Part shown: one piece after another, positions 44,406 to 55,100 of the stretch
Layout of the letters: every line of letters begins with the position of its first letter
How positions within the stretch are numbered: the stretch's first letter is position 1
NCBI GenBank assembly: GCA_028095005.1
Contig: CM051463.1
Span: forward strand, 81,511,002 to 81,575,001
DNA length: 64,000 nucleotides
Direction of reading: 5' to 3'
Source of the DNA: Rhynchospora pubera
Lineage: Eukaryota; Streptophyta; Magnoliopsida; Poales; Cyperaceae
Translations under genes and position numbers: made by a program
Notes under the pieces: model-generated
The model's input: the letters and a program-made list of their open reading frames with translations, nothing else
What the model was told of the DNA's origin: nothing
The model's database searches: none

Positions 44406-44802
44406 GAGCGTTCGTGAGAAGGTACGTAATCAATTGACTTCATCATGTTTAGTTATCTGACAAACAATTTTGGATGTGCAACCATGATCAAACTTTCCAA
44501 TTTCTTGAATTAAATTATTGACTTTATTATATTCTCTGTAAATAGATGTTTCTCCCGATCAGTTTGTTGAAGAGATAAATATGAATGGCTCTCCTCATTT
44601 GTACACAGTGGAGCACTCACAACTGAAAAACATTGTTCCTTATTTTGTTAGAAGGCCGGTCTGCGAACTGCCAATGACAAATGAAAAAAATTGTTCATTC
44701 AAATTTCCAGTTTAAAGAATCCACACGAGCTCTATTTAAAAGAATTCAGTTTTACTATTCAGATCACACAAACCCATCCCTGAAAAAACATCGTAATTAA
44801 AA

Positions 44803-47040
44803 TCAACATTTCTGATTTCTCTTGCAATTAAGAGCCCCGGCAAAGCGTGTTAGGCGCCTGACATAAGTGCCTGGTTTTGCTTTAATGAAATTCTTCCTGC
44901 CATACCGCATCTCAGTTCTTCTGCCGGACTGAATAAAGAAAACACCATTGTTCATCAAGTCTCCCTCTGATTTCCAGACCCAATTCTGCCACCCACTCTC
45001 TAATGTGTATTCTCTTTTCGTGACTTCTTTGGCAAAGATATTAGGAGGGGCGATGTATCGGTTGCCTTGGCTGATGATTGTTGGGTTCATGTTACCGCCA
45101 ATTGCATACATCTCCCAATGAGTGTAATCATTGTTAACCACATGGAAGAACCCAAATCGACACCTAAAGGAATAAATTCTAAGTGAATTAGCAGTCCTTT
45201 AATGTTCTGAATATTCAGATTTCTATAATCTGAGAAAGCATTAGAATGACATTGCCAATATCATGAGGGAAAAAAAAAATAACACTAATATAAAATAACA
45301 ATTCCCCAATTTTATGCTTTGTGTGATTCTTTCAAGGAAAAATGTTAGCCCCTAAACTGGAGGGGAAAAAAACCGAACCATATTTAACTCTATTTTTGTT
45401 ACTTTTTTTTCTAAAATTTTTAGAAAATCTATAACAAACCTTGGCATCCTTTGCACCAGTCCCTTCCCAAAGTGATTGAACGCTACTGTAATTTGCATAA
45501 TTTTATCATCCTTATACGAGTTGCTTGCCCCGAAAAGCATCACCTACAATATTCATATATTAATTACTAATTATTTTCACGAATATTTAATTTGAACTAC
45601 TTTCCAATTAATTGTTTTATTGATAACCTATAATAGCTAGCATTATGTGTAAAAGTGGTCAATTTTTAAGATGAATTAAGGCTAATTAAAAAACATGCTC
45701 TTGTTAGAAATATAGGAGATTTCTTTATCTTCAGAGTCAAATTTCTTGTTAAGAGAAGATTCTTCGTTATTTCAGTGCGCATTTTCCTAACTTAATGTAA
45801 ATTCTATACAGTTTTGGTGAGTATGAATGGGGAGTAAATTGCAAATTTTGTGGAAACGCACATGGTCATGCCGTGTGAAGTGGCTATTGGAGATGGTTAT
45901 GGCAGTAGAGCCTTGAATGACATCAATGAGACCATCCTTGCAGTTCCACATTGATACATGATCAATCCATATGTTACTGGAGCTAAGGATGGATATTCCA
46001 TCTCCATCACTAGCAGTTCTTAGTCCGAAATGACTCAAGGAGTCCCGTATCATGCCGCCCCATGAGTTGGTGATATTATGTATTTTGACATTATGGATGA
46101 TGATGTTATGCACATTCTGAATTGTGATCTGAGCACCATACGCGATGTGAACACTAGCGCCACGCCCATCAATAGTTTTGTGGCTATTGATAATGAGCTC
46201 TTCACGGAGGGTAATGACCATGCTGCGTGCAAAAACAATCCATAGCGGCTCATCTTGCACAACTGCATGGCGCAGTGTACCAGGTTTGGGTTCCACCAAG
46301 TTATTATCTGAAGGGTCAGTAACCACATAGTATCGGCCTGCAGCACCACCTGTGGTGCGATGGCCAAAGCCCTTGACACACTTGACTAGACGCTTGCGCT
46401 CACGGGTCCAATTCTTTCGACACCGCCAGCACCGGTCAATCGGGTTGGTGGCAGTGCACTTGCTGGTCCAGGCATGGCCACGCCATTCACCCAAGGCCCG
46501 TCTTGTGTTGTTATTCGGTAGTGCTCTGAATAGGATCGAAACATATAATATTTTTATTTCATTTTTACACTCGCACTTTTACTTTCTGTTTTAGATATTG
46601 CATATCAATATAATTAACAAAAAGTTCAGATATGTCGATCGGTTTGTGTTTTATAATTTTAATATCATAATTAAACTCTCCTAAACTCCCTTTTGCTTTA
46701 AAGCTCTGAAAATCTAAACCTCAAAAGACAAAATCAATTATAAATTTTGCAGTACACATATATACATTTTAATTAATGATTAAAGAACTTTAATAATCTA
46801 TTATAATATTGTAATTGTAACTATATATACTTACTCATGAACAGCTCTGTTAAAATGGTCGGTGGCTACTTCAGGATCAGGGTCATACGCGGCCAAGTTA
46901 CGGGCGCGAGAAATCACTTCCCGGTGCTTCCAGTACTCTTCGTAATTTGTAAGATCAGCACTGGCCACTCCGGTCAACAGGAAAGGAAGGAAGGAGCAGA
47001 TAAGGAAGCTGAGAACATTGCTACAGTTGGGGCATTCCAT
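44803..47040 (-). CDS. Pectate lyase (polysaccharide lyase family 1), secreted
   Basis: Four exons on the minus strand: 46835..47040, 45862..46525, 45440..45543 and 44803..45163. All introns are GT-AG and the total is 1335 bases (444 residues plus stop). Start chosen at MECPNC, which gives a hydrophobic signal peptide (about 1-27, ending GVASA); an in-frame Met nine codons upstream is possible. Residues about 30-65 are the pectate lyase N-terminal domain found in pollen-type enzymes (HFNRAVHE). The parallel beta-helix domain has WIDHVSMWNCKDGLIDVI, VMLFGASNSYKDDKIMQ and VQRMPRCRFGFFHVVNNDYT, which includes the catalytic Arg of RMPR and the Ca-binding acidic residues. The enzyme cleaves polygalacturonate by beta-elimination in the cell wall. 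One usual His (CRHG) is Phe here. It resembles LAT59/Amb a 1-type pollen proteins, so pollen expression is a guess. Confidence 0.9.
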
Positions 47041-47526
47041 CCTTTCAGGATATGCAAGATTAAACACAACTTGATAGTTGTCTCGAATGGTGCTAAATTT
47101 AAATTTATTATTTGGTTTATGGTGGTTTGCAAAATTTGTTGGGGTTTCAAATGAAGGGAGAGAAAAATAAGAAGGGGTTAAAACAACAACGCTAATTAAG
47201 GGAAACAGTTCTGAGATAATCGAGGTTAGAAATGGTCTAACAAAGTTTCAGAACCTCTCAGTTGCCACAATATAGTTTGTTTTGGCGCGTCATTTAAAAT
47301 TAAGTATGAATGTACTTGGACACTTTCAATGTATGTACTTAAGGCTCCGTTTGGATGGCTTCTTCCCGGAATAAGGAATAAGGAATAACCACTTTTTACC
47401 AATAAATTTATTTCTAACCATCCAAACCCTTCACAAAAGTTACACACTTCCCAATAAATTTACCTCTTCCCAATAATTTTTTTTCCTTCTTCCTTATTCC
47501 AACCTTATTCTCAACGCATCCAAACG

Positions 47527-48021
47527 TGTTGAGAAAATAACCCGGTACGGTACCACAACTAAACAATCAAAAAATTGGAAACAACCAATGCATACAACCA
47601 AACGTCAAGCACCAATAGAGGAAAGATGTTACCGTGTATAAATCGAGTCACAACAAGCACAAGAGAAGAGAAAAACACAAGAGTAAAGTGGTTCGGCCGA
47701 GCCTACTCCACCGGAAGGCAACGAACCGACAAATTTCACTATTCACCAAGGAGATTACAAGAGTTTTCAAGAGGTTCTCAAGAGAATACAAGAAGGTACA
47801 AGAGTATCTCAATTGTTAGAACAAGCAATCACACTCTCTCTCTATCTCTACCTCTCTCTCTCTACCCTATCTCTTCCTCTCTCTATTCTCTCTTTCTCAC
47901 TTTCTTTCTGCGGCAGCCAAGAAGAAGCAGAGCTCCAAAAAACCTAGCGACACATACTGGAGGAGAAAGTAAATAAGGATGAAGATATGGGCCGGGCCCA
48001 ATTTGGGCCTAAAATTCAACA
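47527..48021 (-). repeat. 3' LTR of the gag-protease Copia element
   Basis: 495 bp, TG...CA. Contains a CT-rich microsatellite-like patch (about 47832-47905). Open frames in it are repeated in the other LTR and are not genes. Confidence 0.92.
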
Positions 48022-48207
48022 AATCTCCACCGTAGGCTCAAATTGGCAACACAAGCATACACGTAGATTTTCACAAGCATACACCTTGATCTTCACAAGC
48101 AAACACCTTAATCTTCGCTCCATACACAATCAAGTGCCAAGCATCACAGCCCAATAGTCTATCTGTCGGTAACCACATCACCTCCCACAAGCCTCTAAAT
48201 CCAGAGA

Positions 48208-49696
48208 CTAACCGCATCTACCTGAGTCCACGGCCCGTGGCCGCCCAGGTCCAATGCACCATGCGGAATCAGCAACCACATGTCCCCGCCTGCCTCCACC
48301 GGCATCAAGGCGTCCACCATAAGAACCAAGACAGTCAAGCCTACCATCTCCAGCATGCCCTAATCCAGGCTGCTGTGCAATGTGTGACATGCCCTCAACC
48401 ATCGCAGCAACTCCACTACAATGGGCCACATAGTCACCTCCTACAGGTCCACAAGCTATAGTGCCGGCCGATACGACAGTGGCCGCAGACTCCACCGTAC
48501 CGACCACCTCATAGAGGCCACCGTGCCTAGCACCTCGAATGATAACTCTATCACCTCGAAGTACCTCCATGAATCCATCACGGCATCTGAACTCAAACCC
48601 GCGTGAATCCAACTCACTGAGTGACATAAGACTCTTTCGTACACCAGGCACATACCGAACATCAGTAACCGTACGAACCACACCATCCCACATCCGAAAT
48701 CTTACTATGCCAACTCCAACGATCGACAAAACCGACCCATCAGCCAGAGTCACAGTGCCACCGGACTGCTCACGCAAGGAATAGAACCAATCCCTCCGTG
48801 GACAAACATGGAATGTGCTACCAGAGTCTAACACCCACCTACTCAAGGCACCACTGCTACCGCCACTCATCCCACTAACAACAGTCTCAGTCACATCCTC
48901 CTCACCAACACACAAAAAAATATCATCCACATCACCGACCACAACCGCCGTGTGACTAGATCCATGTGTAGAAGGACTAACCTGTCGTAACTCGGGACAG
49001 TCGCGTCGAAAGTGACCAGGCTTCCCGCACTTATGGCATGTCCCATGACCGGATTTCTTCCGTCGCCGCCGATCCGATACAGTCACTAGCGCATTGGAGG
49101 ATTCTGGCACATCCTCCTCACGCCTCCTCAAGGACTCGGAATCCAAAAGTACGGTAGTCACCTCCGCCATGGTTAGCTCGCTCTTCTTCCCCCAACAAAG
49201 GCATCGTAATAGCATCATACGACTTTGGTAGGGATGCCATAAACAAACAAGCTTGATCCTCATCCTCGATCTTTCCACCCGCATTGAGCACATCTCTTAC
49301 CAAAGTGTTGAACGCACCAAGGTGAACCCTCAAGTCCGTACCCTCCTCCATCCTAAGTTGGTACAACCGCTTCTTCAAAGCAGTCCGACTTGCCAAGGAC
49401 TTAGACAGATACATCTCCTCCAGTTTCTTCCACAAGTCATTCGGAGAAGTCTCGGCCATGAACGGGGCTTTGACCTCATTCAACAAACAAAACCGGATTG
49501 TACTTAGGGCTTTACCACACAACGTCTTCCACTTATCATCCTCTAACCCAGCTGGTTTGGTATCACTCAAGGCATCATCTAAACCCTGAAGCACAAGGAC
49601 ATCACGAACCGTGCCTTGCCACAATGCAAAATTTTGTTTCCCATCAAACTTCTCAATCCCAAATATGGATGCTACACTAGGGTTTGCCATTGCCAT
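48208..49696 (-). pseudogene. gag and protease of the non-autonomous Copia element, frameshifted
   Basis: Gag starts at MAMANPSVAS (49696) and carries the Copia gag fold (FDGKQNFALWQGTVRDVL, LWKKLEEMYL, LKKRLYQLRM, FMASLPKSYDAI). Near 49189-49200, at a run of five G on the minus strand, the frame shifts: the gag frame continues out of register to 49118, while the frame in register (GKKSELTMAEVTTVLLD) continues from 49293 to 48208. The latter has a zinc knuckle CHKCGKPGHFRRDC, protease active site WVLDSGSTFHVC, and a C-terminus that fades into low-complexity Gly-rich sequence before a stop. Integrase and everything downstream are missing. A programmed shift is possible, but a simple indel is more likely. 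Confidence 0.85.
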
Positions 49697-49733
49697 ATTT
49701 TGCCCAAGTTGAAACCGTACCAACGAACCTGTC

Positions 49734-49745
49734 GCTCTGATACCA
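49734..49745 (-). promoter_or_regulatory. Primer-binding site of the gag-protease Copia element
   Basis: TGGTATCAGAGC on the minus strand, two bases from the 5' LTR edge; initiator tRNA-Met type. Confidence 0.9.
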
Positions 49746-49747
49746 CT

Positions 49748-50242
49748 TGTTGAGAAAATAACCCGGTACGGTACCACAACTACACAATCAAGAAATTGGA
49801 AACAACCAATGCATACAACCAAACGTCAAGCACCAATAGAGGAAAGATGTTACCGTGTATAGATCGAGTCACAACAAGCACAAGAGAAGAGAAAAACACA
49901 AGAGTAAAGTGGTTCGGCCGAGTCTACTCCACCGGAAGGCAACGAACCGACAAATTTCACTATTCACCAAGGAGATTACAAGAGTTTCCAAGAGATTCTC
50001 AAGAGAATACAAGAAGGTACAAGAGTATCTCAATTGCTAGAACAAGCAATCACTCTCTCTTTCTATCTCTACCTCTCTCTCTCTACCCTATCTCTTCCTC
50101 TCTCTATTCTCTCTTTCTCACTTTCTTTCTGCGGCAGCCAAGAAGAAGCAGAGCTCAAAAAAACCTAACGACACATACTGGAGGAGAAAGTAAATAAGGA
50201 TGAAGATATGGGCCGGGTCCAATTTGGACCTAAAACTCAACA
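49748..50242 (-). repeat. 5' LTR of the gag-protease Copia element
   Basis: 495 bp, the same length as the 3' LTR, with scattered substitutions and compensating small changes in the CT-rich patch. Followed on the outer side by the AAACG duplication and the end of the host MITE. Confidence 0.92.
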
Positions 50243-50255
50243 AAACGGAGCCTAA

Positions 50256-51120
50256 ATGATCAGGCGGTCATGATCGATGTTTATGCGCTTTTAGTTTGTA
50301 CAGATTTGAGCAGAGGAATGATCTAAATTCGCTATATCATGTCAAAACAAGTTTCAATTTTTCAAAGTATTGCGCGGGTATATACCATTAATTTGAAACA
50401 ACAATAGCTTATAGCCTGCCATTAATTTCTACTAAGTAGCCTGCCGCGTTATGCTGGTTCCTTTCTGTTTGAAACCACAAGAAAAACCACATTTGTTTAA
50501 TCATCTGGGACGCTTTGTTTCCATACGCACAATACATTCAAATCGAGACACTTTTCACAAAATATTTACTGATAAAAATACTTAGAAACGTTGAACAATT
50601 TCTATTTTAAATTACTATTTTTATAGATTTATACAAAAAATAAAATAATAACAGCCTCATTTTGTCCCATCATTTTGATGAATAATTAAGCCTTAATTCT
50701 GCAACAAATAAAACAAACTTTCAGGAGTACAACAATGGTGAATTTGACATAATTGTGCAAATTAAACTTTTGTATGAACTTACATTGGAAAAAACTCTAC
50801 CGAAACAGATAGTGTTCAAACATGAAAGGGTTGAAATGCAGGAGAGGCCAGATAACGGCGCTAGCCGAACAAAGAGATCTAATGTTCACTGATCAAATTA
50901 ATTCGTGTTTTCTTTTGTTTATCAATATCAAGAGGTTCAATTAGATATACTTTTCTTTATCAATCAAACTGTTACTTATAATGCACAGTTTGTTAGGGAT
51001 TCTTATCATAGTTTACATACAAAGGCACGTTGTTACTTATAATTAATGCACAGTTTGTTACTTGTACAATTATAAATGTAGGAGAGTTGGTATGCGGTTC
51101 TGAAGAACAGCTATGATAGG
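50256..51120. other. AT-rich interval with no recognised gene
   Basis: No long open frame, terminal repeat or RNA gene. A 20-base stretch around GTTACTTATAATGCACAGTT recurs imperfectly at 50970 and 51030 as a local duplication. Confidence 0.35.
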
Positions 51121-51129
51121 GCCTGGGAC

Positions 51130-51457
51130 TAGGGCTGTCAAACGTGGAAAACTATAGCGGAAATATCGTTTGTCGTTTTCGTTCTGTTTCGGCAATGAAA
51201 CACAAGCTCTCTGTCGTTTTCGTTCCGTTTTGTTAAATGAAACGATTATTCCATCCGTTGTCAATATTCCATTGGTTTCAGTCCATTTTGTATTGATTTC
51301 AATCAGTTTTCGATAAAACGGAATAGTAACTTGTAGTACTCTATGTTTCGTTTCCGTTCTGTTCTCAGAAACAAAACACATATTCCCTTCCGTTAACTGT
51401 CTTGTTTGGACGGAACAGAACGAAAATGTACGAAATGAAGCGAAATTGACAGCCCTA
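51130..51457. mobile_element. hAT MITE (328 bp)
   Basis: Ends TAGGGCTGTCAA on both sides (inverted), flanked by CCTGGGAC (51122-51129) and CCTGGGAT (51458-51465), an 8-bp duplication with one mismatch. The terminal repeats match the element at 37768, and the interior is rich in CGTTCYGTTT-type motifs. Same family as the carrier of the PPR fragment, but an internal-deletion or MITE form. Confidence 0.85.
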
Positions 51458-51587
51458 CCTGGGATGTCTTGGGCCCTAGGAATGCAGCCCATCAAGAAAG
51501 TCTATAGATTAATTACAAGATCCCGAGGCACGAAAGGAGAGGTGTCTCGAGTCTGAGTCTGAGAGCTCGGAGGAGGATTCGAGGGAT

Positions 51588-52111
51588 TGTTGGGACACGC
51601 TCTCAGGTGCCTAGGCACAGCGGAAGCCAAGTAAACAAGGAGGTAGTAATTTCGACAAACACGTGACGGGCATAAAACAATACCCGCTAGAACAAAGCTA
51701 TGATGGTACCACTTGAGAACCAAACAACAATAGCACAATCAAGCACAAGAAAATAAAGTAGAGACACAAGATTTACGTGGAAACCCGAAAGGGAAAAAAC
51801 CACGGGAGCGATCGGTGCAAATCCACTAAATCAAGAGTTTCTTACAAGTACATGGAGATCATCAAGCTATCAACCTTCCTCTCTCTCTCACTCACACTCT
51901 CACTCACTATTTGAGGTGGAATTAACAAGAGATACAAGAGAAATAGCAAACCCTAGATAGCTACAAAGAAGGAGACAAGAGAGCTTCAAGGAGATGGAGT
52001 CTTCTGGAAATGATACGCACTCTAACTCTTCACATTTCTGTCCCCTTTTCATCTTTGTCTCCGTACTGGGCCTTCATGGGCTTCGGCCCATATTTGGCTT
52101 CGTATACAACA
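51588..52111 (-). repeat. 3' LTR of Copia element 3
   Basis: 524 bp and apparently identical to the 5' LTR. Includes CTCTCTCTCACTCACACTCT low-complexity sequence and CCGTACTGGGCCTTCATGGG near the outer end. Confidence 0.95.
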
Positions 52112-52187
52112 ACCTCCCACTCGAAGACAAAACTCCCACTTGATCACACAAGCATACACCTTGCACCTCGCTCCAACCACACCCGAG

Positions 52188-55100
52188 TTACTCAACCAAC
52201 CCGGATTGCCTCCTACAAAACATTACCTTGTCGGGAGGCACCACCTTCGTGAACATATCGGCGACATTCTCCTTCGTGTGAACCTTTCTCACGACTAGTT
52301 GCCTATGGTCTAGAACATCACGAATGAAGTGGTATCGCACATCAATGTGCTTAGTTCTTGAGTGATATGCCGCATTTTTTGAAAGATGTATGGCACCTTG
52401 ATTATCACAATGCACCACATACTCCATTTGCTTCAACCCAAGTTGTGCAAGCAACCTTTTCAACCAAAGCATTTCCTTCACCGCCTCGGTCAATGCGACA
52501 TACTCCGATTCCGTGGAAGACAAAGCAACAATGTCTTGTAGTCGAGACATCCAACTAACGGCTCCACCACCGATAGTAAAGACAAAGCCCGTCGTGGACT
52601 TCCTTGTCTCACTACAACCCGCATGATCGGCATCTACATACCCTTTAATTGCCAATTTAGAATTTCCTCCAAAACATAACCGCAAGCCACGAGTGCCTTT
52701 CAAGTACCGAAGTATCCACTTTACCGCTTGCCAATGCTCCCATCTCGGGTTAGACATATATCGAGAGACAACTCCCACTGCATTTGCAATGTCCGGCCGT
52801 GTGCACACCATAGCATACATCAAGCTACCAACGGCCGATAAGTATGAAACCTTTTCCATCTTCAATCTCTCTTGAGCATTCTTTGGAGAATTCTTTTTAG
52901 ACAACTTAAAATGACCGGCCAAAGGTGTAGTCACCGGTTTGCAATTCACCATGTCAAACCTCTCAAGGACTTTATCAACATACTCCGTTTGACTTAACCA
53001 AAGCTTGCCTCTCTCCCGATCCCTATGAATCCGCATACCCAATATTTTCCTTGCTTCGCCAAGATCCTTGGTTGCAAACCTCTTAGACATATCAAGCTTA
53101 AGAGACTCAATCTCATCATGATCATTACTAGCAATCAACATGTCATCCACATAAAGTAACAACAAGGTGAAAGTGCCACCCACCTTTCCTTTCATGTAGA
53201 CACAATGATCATAGCCACTTCTTTCAAAACCTTCTTCTTGCATAAAAGTATCAAACTTCTTGTACCATTGCCGAGAGGCTTGCTTCAAACCATACAATCC
53301 CTTCTTCAATCTACACACAAGATTAGGGTTTGATTCATCAACAAAACCTTCCGGTTGTGACATATAGATCTCCTCATCCAAGTCACAATGCAAGAAAGCC
53401 GTCTTGATATCAAGTTGCACAAGCTCCAAGTCTAAGTTAGCCACCAATGACAAAACAACCCTTATGGAACTATGCTTCACAACGGGAGAGAATATCTCAT
53501 TAAAGTCAACACCATGTTTTTGTCCATAGCCCTTGACTACTAACCTTGCCTTATGCCGTTTAGAACCATCGGCTTCATTTTTCAACACAAATACCCACCT
53601 ATTCTTCAATGCCTTCTTTCCCTTAGGAAGTTTAACCAACTCCCAAGTCTCATTGAGATGCAACGAGTTCATTTCATCCTTCATTGCTCCAAGCCACATA
53701 GCCTTCTCCGAACAATTTATAGCCTCATGAAATGACTCGGGTTCACCCGCATCCGTGAACAAAGCATAATACAAGGAAGGTGAATACCTTTGTGTAGCTC
53801 TTGAAATCCGAGTTGATCTCCTCAACTCTTGTACCGGGGTATTAGTGTGCTCTTCTTCAACAATGCCTTCATTCTCATGCGCTTCCACCGGCTCACTCTC
53901 ATCCTCATTATCATGACCACTTGCTTGAGGATCCGCTAGCATTTTGGGTGCAATACTAGCATCAACATGCTCCTCCACATGTCTTTCTTCACTTTGCTCC
54001 TTCTCATGATTTTCCATGAACATCACATCTTCACGAAATATGACATCTCGGCTTCTAATTGTCTTTTTCTCAATAGGATCCCACACCCTATAACCCAAAT
54101 CATCACCGCCATAGCCAACAAATGCACACCTCCGTGACTTGACATCGAGCTTATTCCTCTTGACATTAGGAATCTTTACATAAGCCTCACATCCAAAAGT
54201 TCGTAAATGGCCATAAGAGATCTTCTTGCCACTCCATACGACTTCCGGTATGCCACCGTCCAATGCCACACTAGGTGATCGGTTTATGAGATAAACCGCC
54301 GTGTTAGCCGCTTCGGCCCAAAATGATTTTGGAAGACCCGAGTGAGACAACATACTTCTAATCCTCTCCACAATGGTCCGGTTCATCCTCTCAATGACCC
54401 CATTTTCTTGTGGAGTGTATGGAACCGTCTTCACTCTCCGAATGCCATTTCTCGCACAAAAATTGTCAAAATCATTAGAGCAAAATTCACCACCATTATC
54501 GGTTTGTAAACACTTAATGGATTTTTCACTCTCTTTTTCAACACGAGATTTAAAATTCTTAAAGGTTTCAAGAACTTGATCTTTTGAGGACAAGGGATAA
54601 ATCCAACACTTCCTAGAAAAGTCATCTAAGAAAGTAACAAAATAACTAGCACCACCAAGAGATTTGACATTAAATGGACCACACACATCGGAATAAACCA
54701 ATTCCAATGGTTTCACCTTTCTATGGGACTCATTCCTCTTAAAATTCACTCTCTTTTGTTTTCCCATTACACAATGAACACAAAATTCAAGAGATAAACA
54801 ATCAAAAGAAGGAATGTAATTTTCACTTTGTAACACTTTCATACCTCTTTCACTTAGATGACAAAGGCGGTTGTGCCACATGTGCATATCACCATGCTCA
54901 CTTGCCATAGCAACAACACCCTTTCGAGGCGCTACATGAAGAGTGTACAAATTCCCATCTTTGTGTCCTTTCATCAATGTCATGCAACCTTTTGACACTT
55001 TCCATGATCCCTCACCAAAAGATACAACAAATCCGCCATCATCAAGTTGACCCACCGAGATAAGATTCTTGGTTATCTTGGGAACATACCTCACATTGCT

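Larger units (their letters stand above)
47527..50242 (-). mobile_element. Non-autonomous Copia element retaining only gag and protease
   Basis: Two 495-bp LTRs (47527..48021 and 49748..50242) start TGTTGAGAAA and end CAACA. They are flanked by the 5-bp duplication AAACG (47522-47526 and 50243-50247). The initiator-Met primer site (49734-49745) and a GGTGGAGATT purine tract beside 48021 are intact. The interior is only about 1.7 kb: gag, zinc knuckle, protease and the beginning of the pre-integrase region, with no integrase core, reverse transcriptase or RNase H. I counted about 14 differences between the LTRs, so it is older than the two intact Copia elements. Confidence 0.92.
47343..50252. 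mobile_element. Tourist-like MITE split by a Copia insertion
   Basis: The left part is 47343-47526 and the last few bases are 50248-50252. Terminal repeats GGCTCCGTTTGGATG and its complement are flanked by 3-bp TAA duplications (47340-47342 and 50253-50255), which fits PIF/Harbinger-type MITEs. The Copia element sits inside the right terminal repeat, duplicating AAACG. Without the insertion the MITE is about 189 bp. Related copies lie at 60795, 61347 and 62661. Confidence 0.85.

Noticed and set aside
47575..47976. Open frame of 133 codons, repeated almost identically at 49796-50197
   Set aside because: Both copies lie wholly inside the two LTRs of the gag-protease Copia element; low-complexity CT-rich sequence and no domain. 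An LTR shadow, not a gene.
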